A stretch of DNA of 34,725 bases from Acidobacteriota bacterium (GCA_003225535.1 QIAL01000318.1:1-34725), one strand, 5' to 3'. Counted from the stretch's first letter, positions 14,417 to 23,578 are shown. Numbers and translations: made by a program. Notes: generated by a model from the sequence alone, not told the origin.

Positions 14417-15124
14417 CTATTTCTTCCGCCGTCGCACGCGCACATCAAAGCTGATCACACCGTTCTGATCGCGCGTGCCCAGCACCGATATGTTGCGATT
14501 GATGTAGTACTCGCCCTGGATGATTTGTTGTGAACTCTGGGATACGTTGGTGCTGTAGCTGAGGGAGAGATTGTTGGCGAACTCCTGCTCAATCGTGATC
14601 TGTGGCCCACGGCCGGTGGGATTGGTTTCTGTGGTCAAGCCCTGCGGATCGATCTTGATCCGGCTGACTCCGAACAATTTCTGCATGCGATTGCCGACCG
14701 CCGAATTGATCGCCTGATTGATGATCAGATTCGTGGCCTCGTCGTTGAACAGGGTCTGCCCCGACTGCTGCTGCAACTGTTCCGACTCTTCACTGGTGCG
14801 TCCCAAGGCCAGCAATGCAATGATGTCCGACTTCGGCAGCGGCGGTTCGGAGCGATAGTTCACGTTCAATCTGTCGGGAGTACCCGTCACGGTCACATCC
14901 AGATCGTAGTTGCGAACGTGGGTGGTGGCTTGCAAGTTGACCTGCGGTTCGATGGCCACCGGATTAGCAAAAGTAATATCGCCGCGCTCTAAACGGAACT
15001 TGATCCCATTAAATGTGGCGTCGCCTTCGAGGATGTCGGCGCGTCCCAGCACACTTGGCCGCGCGAGAGAACCGCGCAGTCTGAGATCAGCGTCGCCTGA
15101 AAGTCTTGCGACCGCCGTCTTCAT
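14417..15124 (-). CDS. tamB: TamB-like protein, C-terminal segment
   Basis: This 235-residue segment is the conserved TamB (DUF490) C-terminus, which docks to the Omp85 partner: ILEGDATFNGIKFRLERGDI, then PLPKSDIIALLALGRTSEE, and the terminal beta-strands ending VRVRRRKK. Its ATG overlaps the TGA of the preceding segment (ATGA), so it could be a coupled separate polypeptide. However, codons upstream of that ATG in the same frame read VRTAPELQ, which looks like native TamB sequence, so a frameshift or small deletion at about 15135-15165 is more likely. It lies in the same frame as the N-terminal segment (16673-18403), so the two breaks cancel. The gene is followed by pcm. Confidence 0.85.
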   Translation of the reverse strand: MKTAVARLSGDADLRLRGSLARPSVLGRADILEGDATFNGIKFRLERGDITFANPVAIEPQVNLQATTHVRNYDLDVTVTGTPDRLNVNYRSEPPLPKSDIIALLALGRTSEESEQLQQQSGQTLFNDEATNLIINQAINSAVGNRMQKLFGVSRIKIDPQGLTTETNPTGRGPQITIEQEFANNLSLSYSTNVSQSSQQIIQGEYYINRNISVLGTRDQNGVISFDVRVRRRKK

Positions 15125-16910
15125 CTGGAGTTCGGGCGCGGTCCGGACCGCGACTGCCGGCTACGCTCCAGATACGACGCAAAGTCGAAGCCCGGCGTCA
15201 CGGCAAGCTTCGTCACTAAGACGTCACCCGAAAGAGTCGATGCCGACTTCGTACCCGCCCAATGCAATTCCATTGTGGCCATGGAACTCACACCCGGCGG
15301 ATTGCGAAGCCTGACGTCTTTACCGATCGCACTGAGGTTGAAATTGAGCTGCTGATTGTAGTTGGTGGCTTCTCCCTTGAGATCGAGCGTGCCCCCTCCA
15401 GCACGGCCCGTCAGTTGTTCGATGTAAATGCGATCGCGGGTGAACTGGAGCGTGCCATTGAGCTCGCTTAGGCCGCTCGGGATCCCGGCGTAATTGGCGG
15501 TGCCATTCTTAATCTCGATCGTGCCCTGGGGCAGCGGATCTCGCACCGTGCCACCGAGAGTCCCGTGGATTGTCGCCTGGCCGCCCGCAGTAAGGTTTGA
15601 ATCGATCCCACCAAGCAGCCGCAGATCGACGAGCCCGTCTGCCGCAATATCGAGCCGGTGCGCCTCCGCATAGTAAATGGCCCCATGTCCGGTTACATCG
15701 GTGCCCTCTCCCACGAAATGCGTTTCCGGGATCTGAAGAATGCGATCGACATAGGTGAACCGCGCCGGACCCTGATTGTGCAGCTTGGCGTACTCGACAT
15801 CGACGGCTACATCGGTCAGATTCCCATCCAGCCTCCATTGCTGCGTGTGGCGCAATGGTCCCTGCATCGTGACACTGCCAATCACGGCCGAGTGACCGGT
15901 CAATTGATCGCCGAGGTAAGCGCGCCACAACGCGTCCAGATCCAGATGATCCATATGTGCCGTGATATTGGCCGGATAATCGCCTTGCATCCCGACGGTT
16001 CCGTCCACCGTCAGCGAGCCCTTGGGGAACTGGGAATGGCCGCTTACCACAAGTTCCCGCTCCTTCGTGATCGCTTGCAGGAAAAGATCGCCGGTGAGTT
16101 CGCGATCCAGGGTCAGATTGCGCACATGCACGGCCGCACTTATTACTGGAGCTCCCAACGTTCCAGAAGCTTGCAGAGTGAAGTCGGCGCGACCCTCGAT
16201 TGGCAACTCGTCCAGGTGAATCTGGCGCACCCGCGACAAATCGAAATCCTTGCCCGCGAGATCGAGATGGAATCCACTCGCGGATGGCGCGAAGGTGGCA
16301 GTGCCAGTTACTTCCGCATCCTGGTGCGTAAGACGAATATTACTCAGTGTGGTTTCGGCTCCCCCGAAGCGAAGATCGGCATCGAACTTTTCAATCTCCT
16401 CGCCGTACGCGGAGGCATTGGTCGCGCGAATATGCCCTTGTCCCTGCGGATTAGCGCGCGTTCCGTTGATTTGCAGGCTCACGTCCGCCGTTCCAGTCAG
16501 CGGATAGTCCAAATCGGCGAGCGCTGCGGTCGAGGCAACATCGACATTGTGCAGATTGATGCGCGCCAGGTACGGACTGTTCTCGGTGAGTTTTCCTTTG
16601 TCCAGGCTTGCGCTGAATTCAAAATCGGCGCTGGTATCACCCCGCCGCAAGCTGCCGCCACGCAGCAGAAGCTCATTTGACGATAAATCTACGCTCGCCC
16701 CCAGAGAGTCCCAATGCACAGCCTTTTTGGGAGTCCGCGAGGTGGCCGGCACCGTAAACTCGAAGTCCTCCGCCACCAGCGTTCCGGCGATTCTCGGCGA
16801 GGAAAACGTTCCGCCGGCCGCGCCGCTGAAGGTCGCGTTGCCATTCACTTGAAATGGAAGGTCGGTGGGCCCGCCCAAAGCCTGAGGAAGCCGCCAACGT
16901 TCCCGCACAA
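15121..16910 (-). pseudogene. tamB: TamB-like protein, middle segment (out of frame with its neighbours)
   Basis: The frame is rich in TamB-type repeated beta-strand units (LPFQVNGNATFSGAAGG, HWDSLGASVDLSSNELLLRG, LPQGTIEIKNGTANYAG). The recognisable part begins at about 16910 with LPQALGGPTDLPF. The same frame is open upstream to 17211, but that sequence is not TamB-like and overlaps the coding N-terminal segment. No start codon with a ribosome-binding site lies near the switch point, so as it stands this part would not be made on its own. It ends SYLERSRQSRSGPRPNS and a TGA at 15121. Either the gene has been disrupted by two small indels or the assembly has errors here. Confidence 0.7.
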
Positions 16911-18403
16911 ACGATCTTGGAATCCGGCGTAGAAAGGGAGAACTGAGCGAGTTCCAGAGAGTCACTGATCCGGCGATATTTCCCCTGAATGTGCGCCGTG
17001 ATGGGTAATTCTCGAGTCGCTGGTTTCGCCGGAGGAGCGACCTCGAGGCTGACGCCAACTTCGGCATTCTGGGGGCTTCCCTTCCAATTCGCGTCCACGT
17101 TTCCGCATGCTGCTCCCGCCGGATGAAAACCGTCCAGAGGATGTGCCGAGGTGTCCATGGCAGAGGCTGCCTCGCCGACGGAAACGTCGCGTATCCGCAG
17201 GTGCACCACACCAGTCTGCACCTCCGGCGACTTCACTTTCTCACCCCTCTTGGCTGAAGGCCGTGATACTCCGATCCGAGGCAGGTCCTGCTTTTTTTCT
17301 TTTTCCGCAGAATAGGGAACGCTGTGCAGCCAGTTGTCCACTTCAGCATCGCCGGTAAACGCGCCGCCCAGCAGCTTTCCTTGCAACTTCGACAGCTTGA
17401 TCTGATCGTCGCTGAACGAATAGTCGGCAGACGCACTCGCCTTTTTGAGAGCGAATTGATCGTTCTGCCAGCCCAGATCCCGTATCGCCAGCGCTCCCGA
17501 AGTCCTGAACTCCTTCAAGGACCAATGTCCATTGCCCTTGAACTCCGCGCTGCCCTCACGTAAGTCGTTGCGACGAGCGATGGCCGCCATTTCACCGAGA
17601 TGGATCTTCGCATCGTAACTTCCATCGAGATGAGGATCGCGGAAGTTGGTGATTCTCCCGTTGGCTTCGATCGACGAGCGGCCTGAATTCCATTTCAGAG
17701 ACTTGATATCGGCGAAGGTAGGCGCGAGGCTGAAATCAAGAGCCGTCATCCAGGAAAATGGCCGCAGATCCTGAATCGCAGCGTCGACCTTGCCCAGCGC
17801 CACGTGACCGTCATACCTGCCTCGCAGGAAGGAATAATCCATCTCGACGTTCGCGCTTCGGACGTCGAAGTTGAGAGGAACCTTCTGATCGGCCCACAGC
17901 AACTCGCCGTTGCGAACCGAGAGGTGATCGATGGAAAGCGCGAAAAGCTCCTCGACAGGCGAAGGGCCAGACCCTCTCGGCAACTGTTGCAGCGACGGAA
18001 TGTTCGTAGTTGAGCCATCCGGCCCAATGACGACATGGATCACGGGACGTTCGAGAGTCAGCGATTGAAATCCGAATTGTGTGCGCAAAAATGAAATGAC
18101 TTTGACTTGTCCGACCACGCTGTCGGCATGAAGCAGAGGAGCGTCCTTCGGAGATTCCTTGCCATGCACGGTGATGTTGCGGATTTCCGCCTGTAAGTGA
18201 AAGGGAACAACGTGGAAGCTGCCGATTTCCGCGCGCCCGCCAGTGATCCGTTCAATTTCCCTGACCATCCGCTGGTGGACATAATTCTGGAATGAATTTG
18301 TCGTGCTATACCAGAGTCCCGCCAGCACGGCGATAATCATGACCCCGGCGGTGATCAGAATGTATTTCCACCAGCGCGGAGCTCTGGCGGCACGCTGCTT
18401 CAC
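16673..18403 (-). CDS. tamB: TamB/AsmA-like protein, N-terminal segment
   Basis: TamB spans the periplasm and, with an Omp85 partner, helps outer-membrane assembly and lipid transport. This segment has the N-terminal membrane anchor (residues 13-31), then the AsmA/TamB beginning (YVHQRMVREIERITGGRAEI, with FHLQAEIRNITVHG) and periodic beta-strand units. TamB-like sequence holds to about residue 505 (near nt 16890, ending TPDSKIVCAGTLAAS); beyond that the frame to 16673 is not family-like. The other frame picks up at LPQALGGPTDLPF. The GTG start at 18403 overlaps the stop of the surA-like gene (GTGA), with GAGGGAG upstream, so translation is coupled. Confidence 0.8.
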   Translation of the reverse strand: MKQRAARAPRWWKYILITAGVMIIAVLAGLWYSTTNSFQNYVHQRMVREIERITGGRAEIGSFHVVPFHLQAEIRNITVHGKESPKDAPLLHADSVVGQVKVISFLRTQFGFQSLTLERPVIHVVIGPDGSTTNIPSLQQLPRGSGPSPVEELFALSIDHLSVRNGELLWADQKVPLNFDVRSANVEMDYSFLRGRYDGHVALGKVDAAIQDLRPFSWMTALDFSLAPTFADIKSLKWNSGRSSIEANGRITNFRDPHLDGSYDAKIHLGEMAAIARRNDLREGSAEFKGNGHWSLKEFRTSGALAIRDLGWQNDQFALKKASASADYSFSDDQIKLSKLQGKLLGGAFTGDAEVDNWLHSVPYSAEKEKKQDLPRIGVSRPSAKRGEKVKSPEVQTGVVHLRIRDVSVGEAASAMDTSAHPLDGFHPAGAACGNVDANWKGSPQNAEVGVSLEVAPPAKPATRELPITAHIQGKYRRISDSLELAQFSLSTPDSKIVCAGTLAASSGFGRAHRPSISSEWQRDLQRRGRRNVFLAENRRNAGGGGLRVYGAGHLADSQKGCALGLSGGERRFIVK

Positions 18404-19020
18404 CGGGTCTGCACTCCCTCGGCGGTAGGCTCGGGCGCGCCAGGCACGCTGAGCTCGCTCTCGGAGCGCAGGGAGTGCAGCCAGGAAACCATCAACTCGC
18501 TGACTCTCTCTTCCGTGAGAAGTTCACGGATCTTGGCGGAGACTTCCTGCAGTGGAACCTCGCCAGTTCCCGATTGCTTCAACTGTGGGACGAATTGATC
18601 GTGGTAATAGGCTTCAATACTCTTGGAATCGATCTGAATCGTGGGACGCAGATGTGCATCCACCAGCCGCATAAGATCGAGCTGTTGCTGCACGTGCGCC
18701 ACCAGTGCCTTCTCTGTCAGCCCGAATTTCGTCAGTACCGCTTTCCAGCCTTCATCGGTGGCGGCATCCGGATAAAGCTGCCGCGCCTGCGCAACCTGCG
18801 CCGCCGCCTCCTCTTCCGAGGCATGCTTGATCAGCGCGGATTTCATCTGCTCTCCCAGCAACTCCTGGTCGATGAGCCGGTCGAGCACCGCCCGCCGGTC
18901 CTCCTCGGTAAAGTCGCTGAGCGACCTGGCACTCAGTAACCCCTCATAGCGCAGTGCGGCGCTCCAGTCACTTTGGAGGATGATATGGCCATTCACAGTG
19001 GCGACAATGCGGTCGATCAC
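18400..19020 (-). CDS. SurA N-domain-like periplasmic chaperone, lacking a visible signal peptide
   Basis: The start IDRIVATVNGHIILQSDW is the N-terminal block of SurA/PrsA-type chaperones that bind unfolded outer-membrane proteins. The helical core follows (residues 36-140), and the C-terminal part (LQEVSAKIRELLTEERVSEL) is the returning helix. No PpiC/parvulin domain is present, so it would be a chaperone without isomerase activity. The only usable in-frame start is GTG at 19020, which gives no signal peptide. Just upstream in frame are codons reading PAFAGE, like the end of a signal peptide, but the next in-frame codons back lead to a stop with no start codon. It lies 34 bases after bamA and overlaps tamB by four bases. 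Confidence 0.78.
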   Translation of the reverse strand: MIDRIVATVNGHIILQSDWSAALRYEGLLSARSLSDFTEEDRRAVLDRLIDQELLGEQMKSALIKHASEEEAAAQVAQARQLYPDAATDEGWKAVLTKFGLTEKALVAHVQQQLDLMRLVDAHLRPTIQIDSKSIEAYYHDQFVPQLKQSGTGEVPLQEVSAKIRELLTEERVSELMVSWLHSLRSESELSVPGAPEPTAEGVQTR

Positions 19021-19054
19021 CTCGCCCGCGAAAGCGGGACGACCCGAACAGTCA

Positions 19055-22000
19055 TCAGAATGGCTGGCCTATGCTGAAGAAAACGTTGAAACGCCGTAAC
19101 GACTGCGTGACCACCTCGGGCATCGGATTCGTGTTTAGCTGAAAATATCGGGTCGGATTCAGGCTATATCCGAAATCGAACCGCAATGGGCCTAAGGGTG
19201 TCTTGTATCGTACGCCAACTCCCACGGCGTGCGAAGTGTAATCATACCCGGAGTTATTGAAGTTGATAATGCACGGGTTGTTCGTTGTACTACTGGGTAG
19301 GCATTGTGCCGTGTCGGGCTGATGCCAGCGCATCAGGCCCTTTAGCATGTCGTGCGGCGCAGTGAAGACATTCCCCATGTCGTGGAAAATGGCAAAGCCA
19401 AATCCTTCTCCCAGGTAGGGCAGCGAAACCGGCGGGAACCGCAGTTCCAGATTGTTGACGAATACCGCCGTGCCGCCAACCGGGAAACCGGACGACGGAT
19501 CGCGCGGTCCTGCCTGATTTAACCCGAAACCGCGATGGGAGTTGCCCCCGCCCGCGAAGAATTGTTCCGGCAAGGGAATCGTAGCGAATTCGCAGGTCGG
19601 CTCCCCAGCCGAGTTTAAAGGGCAAGACCCGGGGGGCAGTACACGCGTCCCCTGGAACGGCTGCTCCAGTCCAATGCTCGTCGAGCGAGCGAATACGAAC
19701 CTGCGCTCGGGCTTACCCTTGCCGAAGGCATGGTAGGTGGAATACTGGACCAGTGCCCGGCCAAAATTCGTGGGTAGCGTGGACTCCGGCGTTTCGGAAC
19801 GCGACCCGAAGATACTCGCCGCCACCGATGAATCCAAGGTAAAGTAGTCGCCCTTCGTACTCTCCAGCGGGTTATCGCGTTTGTCGTGAATAAACGTGAA
19901 CCCGGGCCCGCCAACACGGGCAGGCAGCGACAACAACGCAATCGCCCCGGGGGAAAAATTCGTCGCGAAGTGGCTGGCCTTGACGGCCCGAAAGTCGAAG
20001 CGATACGTGATCGAGTTCGGTCCGGTACGGGTGCCGGGTTCCGTCCCCGCATTCCCGAACTGCTGCCGAAGATCGATCTTCCCCTCTAGCCGCTGCGAGG
20101 TAAACGTGGCGACGTCCAGGCTGTTGTCGTAAAAGATCGTGTAGATAAGCTTGAACTTATTGCTATTGAGTAACTTCGGCACCGTGTAGCTGATGAGTCC
20201 GCGCTGTTGCAGACGGCCGACGTGCGACTGGAACGTTATTGTCTGGTCGCGTCCGGCAAAGTTAAGCCGTGTCACGTCGAACTCTACCCGTGGGCTCACG
20301 CCAGTCTTGCCCTGTGGCGCACTCGCGCCCGCCGGCTGGCCGGTCTGAAACTCAAGTCCAAGTCCGTAGGTAAATGTGTAACGTTTGGCCTCGCGAACCT
20401 GGATCAGAATGTTTTTCAGCGGATCGTTGCCTTCCGGATTTTGCACCGCCGCATCCACCTGGCTGAATATCCCGAGGTCGTAGAGCCGGGTCTGCGTGTT
20501 CAGCAAGTCTCGCTGGCTGAGCGGCTCTCCGGCATGCACCTGCAGGTCGCGTTGCACCACGAAGTCGCGCGTATGTTCCAAACCTCCCACCATCACCTGA
20601 TCGACGGTGAAGCGTTCGCCTTCCTGAATGGAGAAGGTCACATCTTCCCGGTTGGGCTCTGTAGGGGAATGATTTGTCGCGATTTCCAGGGACGCATTGG
20701 GAAATCCATGATCGAAGTAGTAGCCCAGGATTCGCTCTCGATCATTGGCCAGGTCCTGCTCTGAGTAGGGCTGTCCGGGCTGCGTACTCAACTCGGGCAG
20801 ATCGCTGGTCTTGACCTTCTGATTGCCGACCACATGCGCCTCGCCAACCGTCGTTCGTGGCCCTTCATCGATGTGGATATGAACGGCAAGTTTGTTCGCT
20901 GCTCCCTGGTAGTTATCATCCACTTTGGTTTCAATCTTCACCGCCCGAAAACCACTGCTCTTGTAAAGGCCTTCCAGAGTCGCAACGTCATTCTTCAGCA
21001 GGTCCTCGCTGTAGCGTCCGTGACTCAAGAACCGGCTGGCCGGCTGAATCTGAAGGTAAGAACGGAGTTTCGCCGTATCCAGAAAATTCTTATTGCCCGA
21101 AATGTCGATGAGAGCCAGTTTGTGCGAAGGACCGGCGTCGATCTCATAAATGATTCTGAGTGTCTTGGGATCGTTCTCTTTCTTGATTTCCACCTTGGCG
21201 TCAAAATGTCCCCGGGTTTGCAAATAATCGAGCAGGTTCTTCATGCCCTCATTCAGCAGGTCATCGTCGACGGCATTTTCCTCGTAAACGGGGATCTCCC
21301 GCTTGAGCACGCCACGACTCACGTGATACCCGCGCGCCGAAATCAGCACCACCGGGCCGGGGTCGATCTGAAAGGTAAAATCCAGCGCATTCCTCTCTGG
21401 CCGATAAGTCTGTGCGGCGATAGACACCTGAGCGAGGGCGCGGTTCTGCTTCTGGAACTTTCTGCGCAGTCGCTGCAACGAGCCCGTCACACGGGCGGCG
21501 GTGACGCGATCGCCACTATTGATGTGGGCAATCCCCTGGACCTCAGCCGGAGACAGGCTCGAGGTTCCGGTCACTTTCACTTCCCCGATGTGCGCCTGCG
21601 GCCCGGCGTCGATGTGAAACAGAATGTCCACTTGCTGAGCGCTGGGGTTGGACGTGCTTTCCGCGGTTACTCGAGCCTTGTAATATCCGTTCTCCTGCAT
21701 CACCTGGCGGACGTTCTCGAGCGCGCGATCCAATTTGTCCTGGCCGTAGCGCTCTCCGAGCTGGAATTTCGAGGCGTTGACGATCTGGTTTGCATTCGGA
21801 CGGCTGGGCGCTCCCTCAACGTCAACGGCACCCACAAAGTAGTTCGGCGTGGTGACGAAAGCCAGCACTACGCCGCTGCCCGTGGGCGTGACTTCCGCCT
21901 GGATATCGGCAAATCGACCGGTCCCGTAGAGTGCGCGAATACTCGCGCTGACCTGGTCCCGATTCAGCGGACTTCCAACTTCTTGCGGAAGTAATTCAAG

Positions 22001-22204
22001 CAGGTGATCCCGGTCGCGTTCCGCGACACCCGGCAGATCGATCGCTACAACCGTTTTCCCCTCGTAATTTGTTCCTGGAGTCGAATCCTGCGGGACGGAT
22101 GAAGACATTGTCACTGCACCTGAAACGGGAGTGGCCCCCTGCGATAAAGCCGCCGCCCAGACGAACATTATCGCGGTCAAACATGTCGCGTACCGTCTCA
22201 GCAA
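19055..22204 (-). CDS. bamA: BamA/Omp85 outer-membrane assembly factor with seven POTRA domains
   Basis: BamA is the central barrel of the machine that folds beta-barrel proteins into the outer membrane. From the TTG at 22204, residues 1-30 are a signal peptide. Seven POTRA-type repeats can be counted at about 47-119, 121-202, 203-284, 285-359, 360-449, 450-530 and 531-607, followed by the barrel (608-1049). The loop-6 motif is HRGF (about 890-893), and the protein ends in Phe, as outer-membrane proteins do. E. coli BamA has five POTRA domains. The frame is open to a TTG at 22303, but that adds 33 unlikely residues and has no ribosome-binding site, whereas 22204 has AAGGA four bases upstream. 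It is the first gene of the operon with surA-like, tamB-like and pcm. Confidence 0.9.
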   Translation of the reverse strand: MLRRYATCLTAIMFVWAAALSQGATPVSGAVTMSSSVPQDSTPGTNYEGKTVVAIDLPGVAERDRDHLLELLPQEVGSPLNRDQVSASIRALYGTGRFADIQAEVTPTGSGVVLAFVTTPNYFVGAVDVEGAPSRPNANQIVNASKFQLGERYGQDKLDRALENVRQVMQENGYYKARVTAESTSNPSAQQVDILFHIDAGPQAHIGEVKVTGTSSLSPAEVQGIAHINSGDRVTAARVTGSLQRLRRKFQKQNRALAQVSIAAQTYRPERNALDFTFQIDPGPVVLISARGYHVSRGVLKREIPVYEENAVDDDLLNEGMKNLLDYLQTRGHFDAKVEIKKENDPKTLRIIYEIDAGPSHKLALIDISGNKNFLDTAKLRSYLQIQPASRFLSHGRYSEDLLKNDVATLEGLYKSSGFRAVKIETKVDDNYQGAANKLAVHIHIDEGPRTTVGEAHVVGNQKVKTSDLPELSTQPGQPYSEQDLANDRERILGYYFDHGFPNASLEIATNHSPTEPNREDVTFSIQEGERFTVDQVMVGGLEHTRDFVVQRDLQVHAGEPLSQRDLLNTQTRLYDLGIFSQVDAAVQNPEGNDPLKNILIQVREAKRYTFTYGLGLEFQTGQPAGASAPQGKTGVSPRVEFDVTRLNFAGRDQTITFQSHVGRLQQRGLISYTVPKLLNSNKFKLIYTIFYDNSLDVATFTSQRLEGKIDLRQQFGNAGTEPGTRTGPNSITYRFDFRAVKASHFATNFSPGAIALLSLPARVGGPGFTFIHDKRDNPLESTKGDYFTLDSSVAASIFGSRSETPESTLPTNFGRALVQYSTYHAFGKGKPERRFVFARSTSIGLEQPFQGTRVLPPGSCPLNSAGEPTCEFATIPLPEQFFAGGGNSHRGFGLNQAGPRDPSSGFPVGGTAVFVNNLELRFPPVSLPYLGEGFGFAIFHDMGNVFTAPHDMLKGLMRWHQPDTAQCLPSSTTNNPCIINFNNSGYDYTSHAVGVGVRYKTPLGPLRFDFGYSLNPTRYFQLNTNPMPEVVTQSLRRFNVFFSIGQPF

Positions 22205-22301
22205 GGTGTCCTTGGAATCAGGCGCTCTCTGACTTCGATACGTACGCCCGTTCGGTTCGTTGTATGAGTTAGGCTCAACCTCGAGCGCAGAACTCTGTTT
22301 C

Positions 22302-22366
22302 AAACCACGAAAAACGCGGAGATAGGAATCGCAATTCCATCGTGCCCTTCGTGTCTTTTGTGGTTT
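22302..22366. repeat. Fold-back inverted repeat between bamA and the MoeB-like gene
   Basis: The outer arms begin AAACCAC (22302-22308) and end GTGGTTT (22360-22366); over about 20 bases they match at roughly 16 positions. A central stem GGAAT/ATTCC (22325-22338) closes the element. It sits between divergent genes, 36 bases before a TATAAT. Part of the right arm resembles the run at 34261-34291 before dapB. It looks like a small dispersed repeat. Confidence 0.5.
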
Positions 22367-22402
22367 TCGAATCGTTCTTAAGCTCTACTCGACCCAGCCA
22401 CT

Positions 22403-22408
22403 TATAAT
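22403..22408 (+). promoter_or_regulatory. Perfect -10 box (TATAAT) before the MoeB-like gene
   Basis: TATAAT lies 23 bases before the GTG start at 22432. The best -35 candidate, TTAAGC (22378-22383), is weak and 19 bases away. Only the -10 is strong evidence. Confidence 0.45.
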
Positions 22409-22431
22409 AATTGTTTTAGAGCGCGGCACTG

Positions 22432-23508
22432 GTGACCTCTTTGGCACAGGAAACAAGGCAGAACATCGGCAACTCGAACCCGGCATCCCAACAGAACGAT
22501 CGCTACTCCCGCCAGATTCTCTTCCGCGGTATCGGCGCAGAAGGACAGCGTAAATTACAGGCCGCCCAGGTAAGCATCGTTGGCTGCGGCGCGACCGGTT
22601 CCGCCCTTGCCGGACTGCTGGCTCGCGCCGGCGTTGGCACACTGCGCATCATCGACCGCGATTACGTCGAGCCTAGCAACCTTCAACGCCAATCCCTCTT
22701 CGACGAGTCCGACGCCGCCGAATCGCTTCCCAAAGCGATCGCCGCCGCCCGCAAAATCGCCGCCTTCAACTCGCAAATTGTGGTTGAGCCAAAGGTAGAA
22801 GATCTGGTGCCTTCGAATATTCAAGCCCTGCTTGAAGGATCCGACCTGATCCTCGACGGCACGGATAATTTCGAGACCCGCTATCTGATCAACGACTATG
22901 CCGTCGAGCGGTCGCTACCTTGGATCTACTCGGCCGCCGTGGGAAGCTACGCCGTCACGCTAAATGTGGTGCCCGGGCAAACCGCCTGCCTGGCCTGTAT
23001 CTTCCCCGATTCTCCGCACGGCATGGTGGAGACCTGCGAGACCTCCGGCATTCTGAACTCCGCCGTGAACCTCGTGGCATCGATCGCCGCGACCGAAGCC
23101 TTGAAGTTTCTGGTTGCAGATGTAAAAGCCCCGGCTCTTCGTCGCACACTACTTTCGTTCGATCTCTGGACCAACGAGCACGCCGAGATTTCGGCGGCGA
23201 AGCCCCGGCCAGGCTGCCGTGCCTGCGGTGAACGCGACTTCATTCACCTGGCGGGTGAAGGACGACCGCACATCACGCTCTGCGGCAGAAATTCGGTGCA
23301 AATTCATGAGCGCCAACGCCCCATCGATTTCGCAGAGATGGACCGCCGCCTCCAGCCTCATGGCATGGTCCGCCACAACGACTTCGTCCTGAAATTCTGG
23401 CACGAGCCCTACGAGATGACACTTTTCCCCGATGGCCGCGCCATCATCAAAGGCACCACCGACACCGCGGTCGCCCGCAGCCTCTACGCACGCTATGTAG
23501 GCAGTTGA
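22432..23508 (+). CDS. MoeB/ThiF-like E1 adenylyltransferase
   Basis: The protein adenylates the C-terminus of a ubiquitin-like sulfur carrier (MoaD or ThiS type). Features in order: RYSRQILFRGIG (24-35); nucleotide loop GCGATGSALAG (51-61); DRDYVEPSNLQRQSLF (75-90); zinc cysteines in CLAC (186, 189) and CRAC (262, 265); and the putative catalytic Cys202 in ETCETSGIL. A roughly 85-residue C-terminal extension (from LCGRNSVQI to LYARYVGS) replaces the rhodanese domain found in some MoeB proteins. The extension occurs in other bacterial ThiF-like proteins; its function is unknown. The GTG at 22432 has no strong ribosome-binding site. No MoaD, ThiS or ThiG gene is next to it, so the partner is not identified. 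Confidence 0.88.
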   Translation: MTSLAQETRQNIGNSNPASQQNDRYSRQILFRGIGAEGQRKLQAAQVSIVGCGATGSALAGLLARAGVGTLRIIDRDYVEPSNLQRQSLFDESDAAESLPKAIAAARKIAAFNSQIVVEPKVEDLVPSNIQALLEGSDLILDGTDNFETRYLINDYAVERSLPWIYSAAVGSYAVTLNVVPGQTACLACIFPDSPHGMVETCETSGILNSAVNLVASIAATEALKFLVADVKAPALRRTLLSFDLWTNEHAEISAAKPRPGCRACGERDFIHLAGEGRPHITLCGRNSVQIHERQRPIDFAEMDRRLQPHGMVRHNDFVLKFWHEPYEMTLFPDGRAIIKGTTDTAVARSLYARYVGS

Positions 23509-23516
23509 TCTTGATT

Positions 23517-23578
23517 TGTCATGCTGAGCGAAGCCGTGAGGAGCAAAGCGACTCACTGCGCAGTCGAAGCATCCCTAC
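23517..23578. repeat. Dispersed acidobacterial-type intergenic repeat
   Basis: The block starts TGTCATGCTGAGCGAAGC and ends AGTCGAAGCATCCCTAC, enclosing a GTGAG/CTCAC stem (23536-23555). Elements of this form are common between genes in acidobacterial genomes. The core CTGAGCGAAGCCG recurs at about 31436-31449, and a variant at about 32939. Confidence 0.65.

Noticed and set aside
15658-16680. A 340-codon open frame on the plus strand
   Set aside because: It lies antisense to the TamB-like middle segment and shows no recognisable domain.
20834-21994. A 386-codon open frame on the plus strand
   Set aside because: It is antisense to bamA, whose protein matches a known family throughout; the long frame is a side effect of GC-rich codon use.
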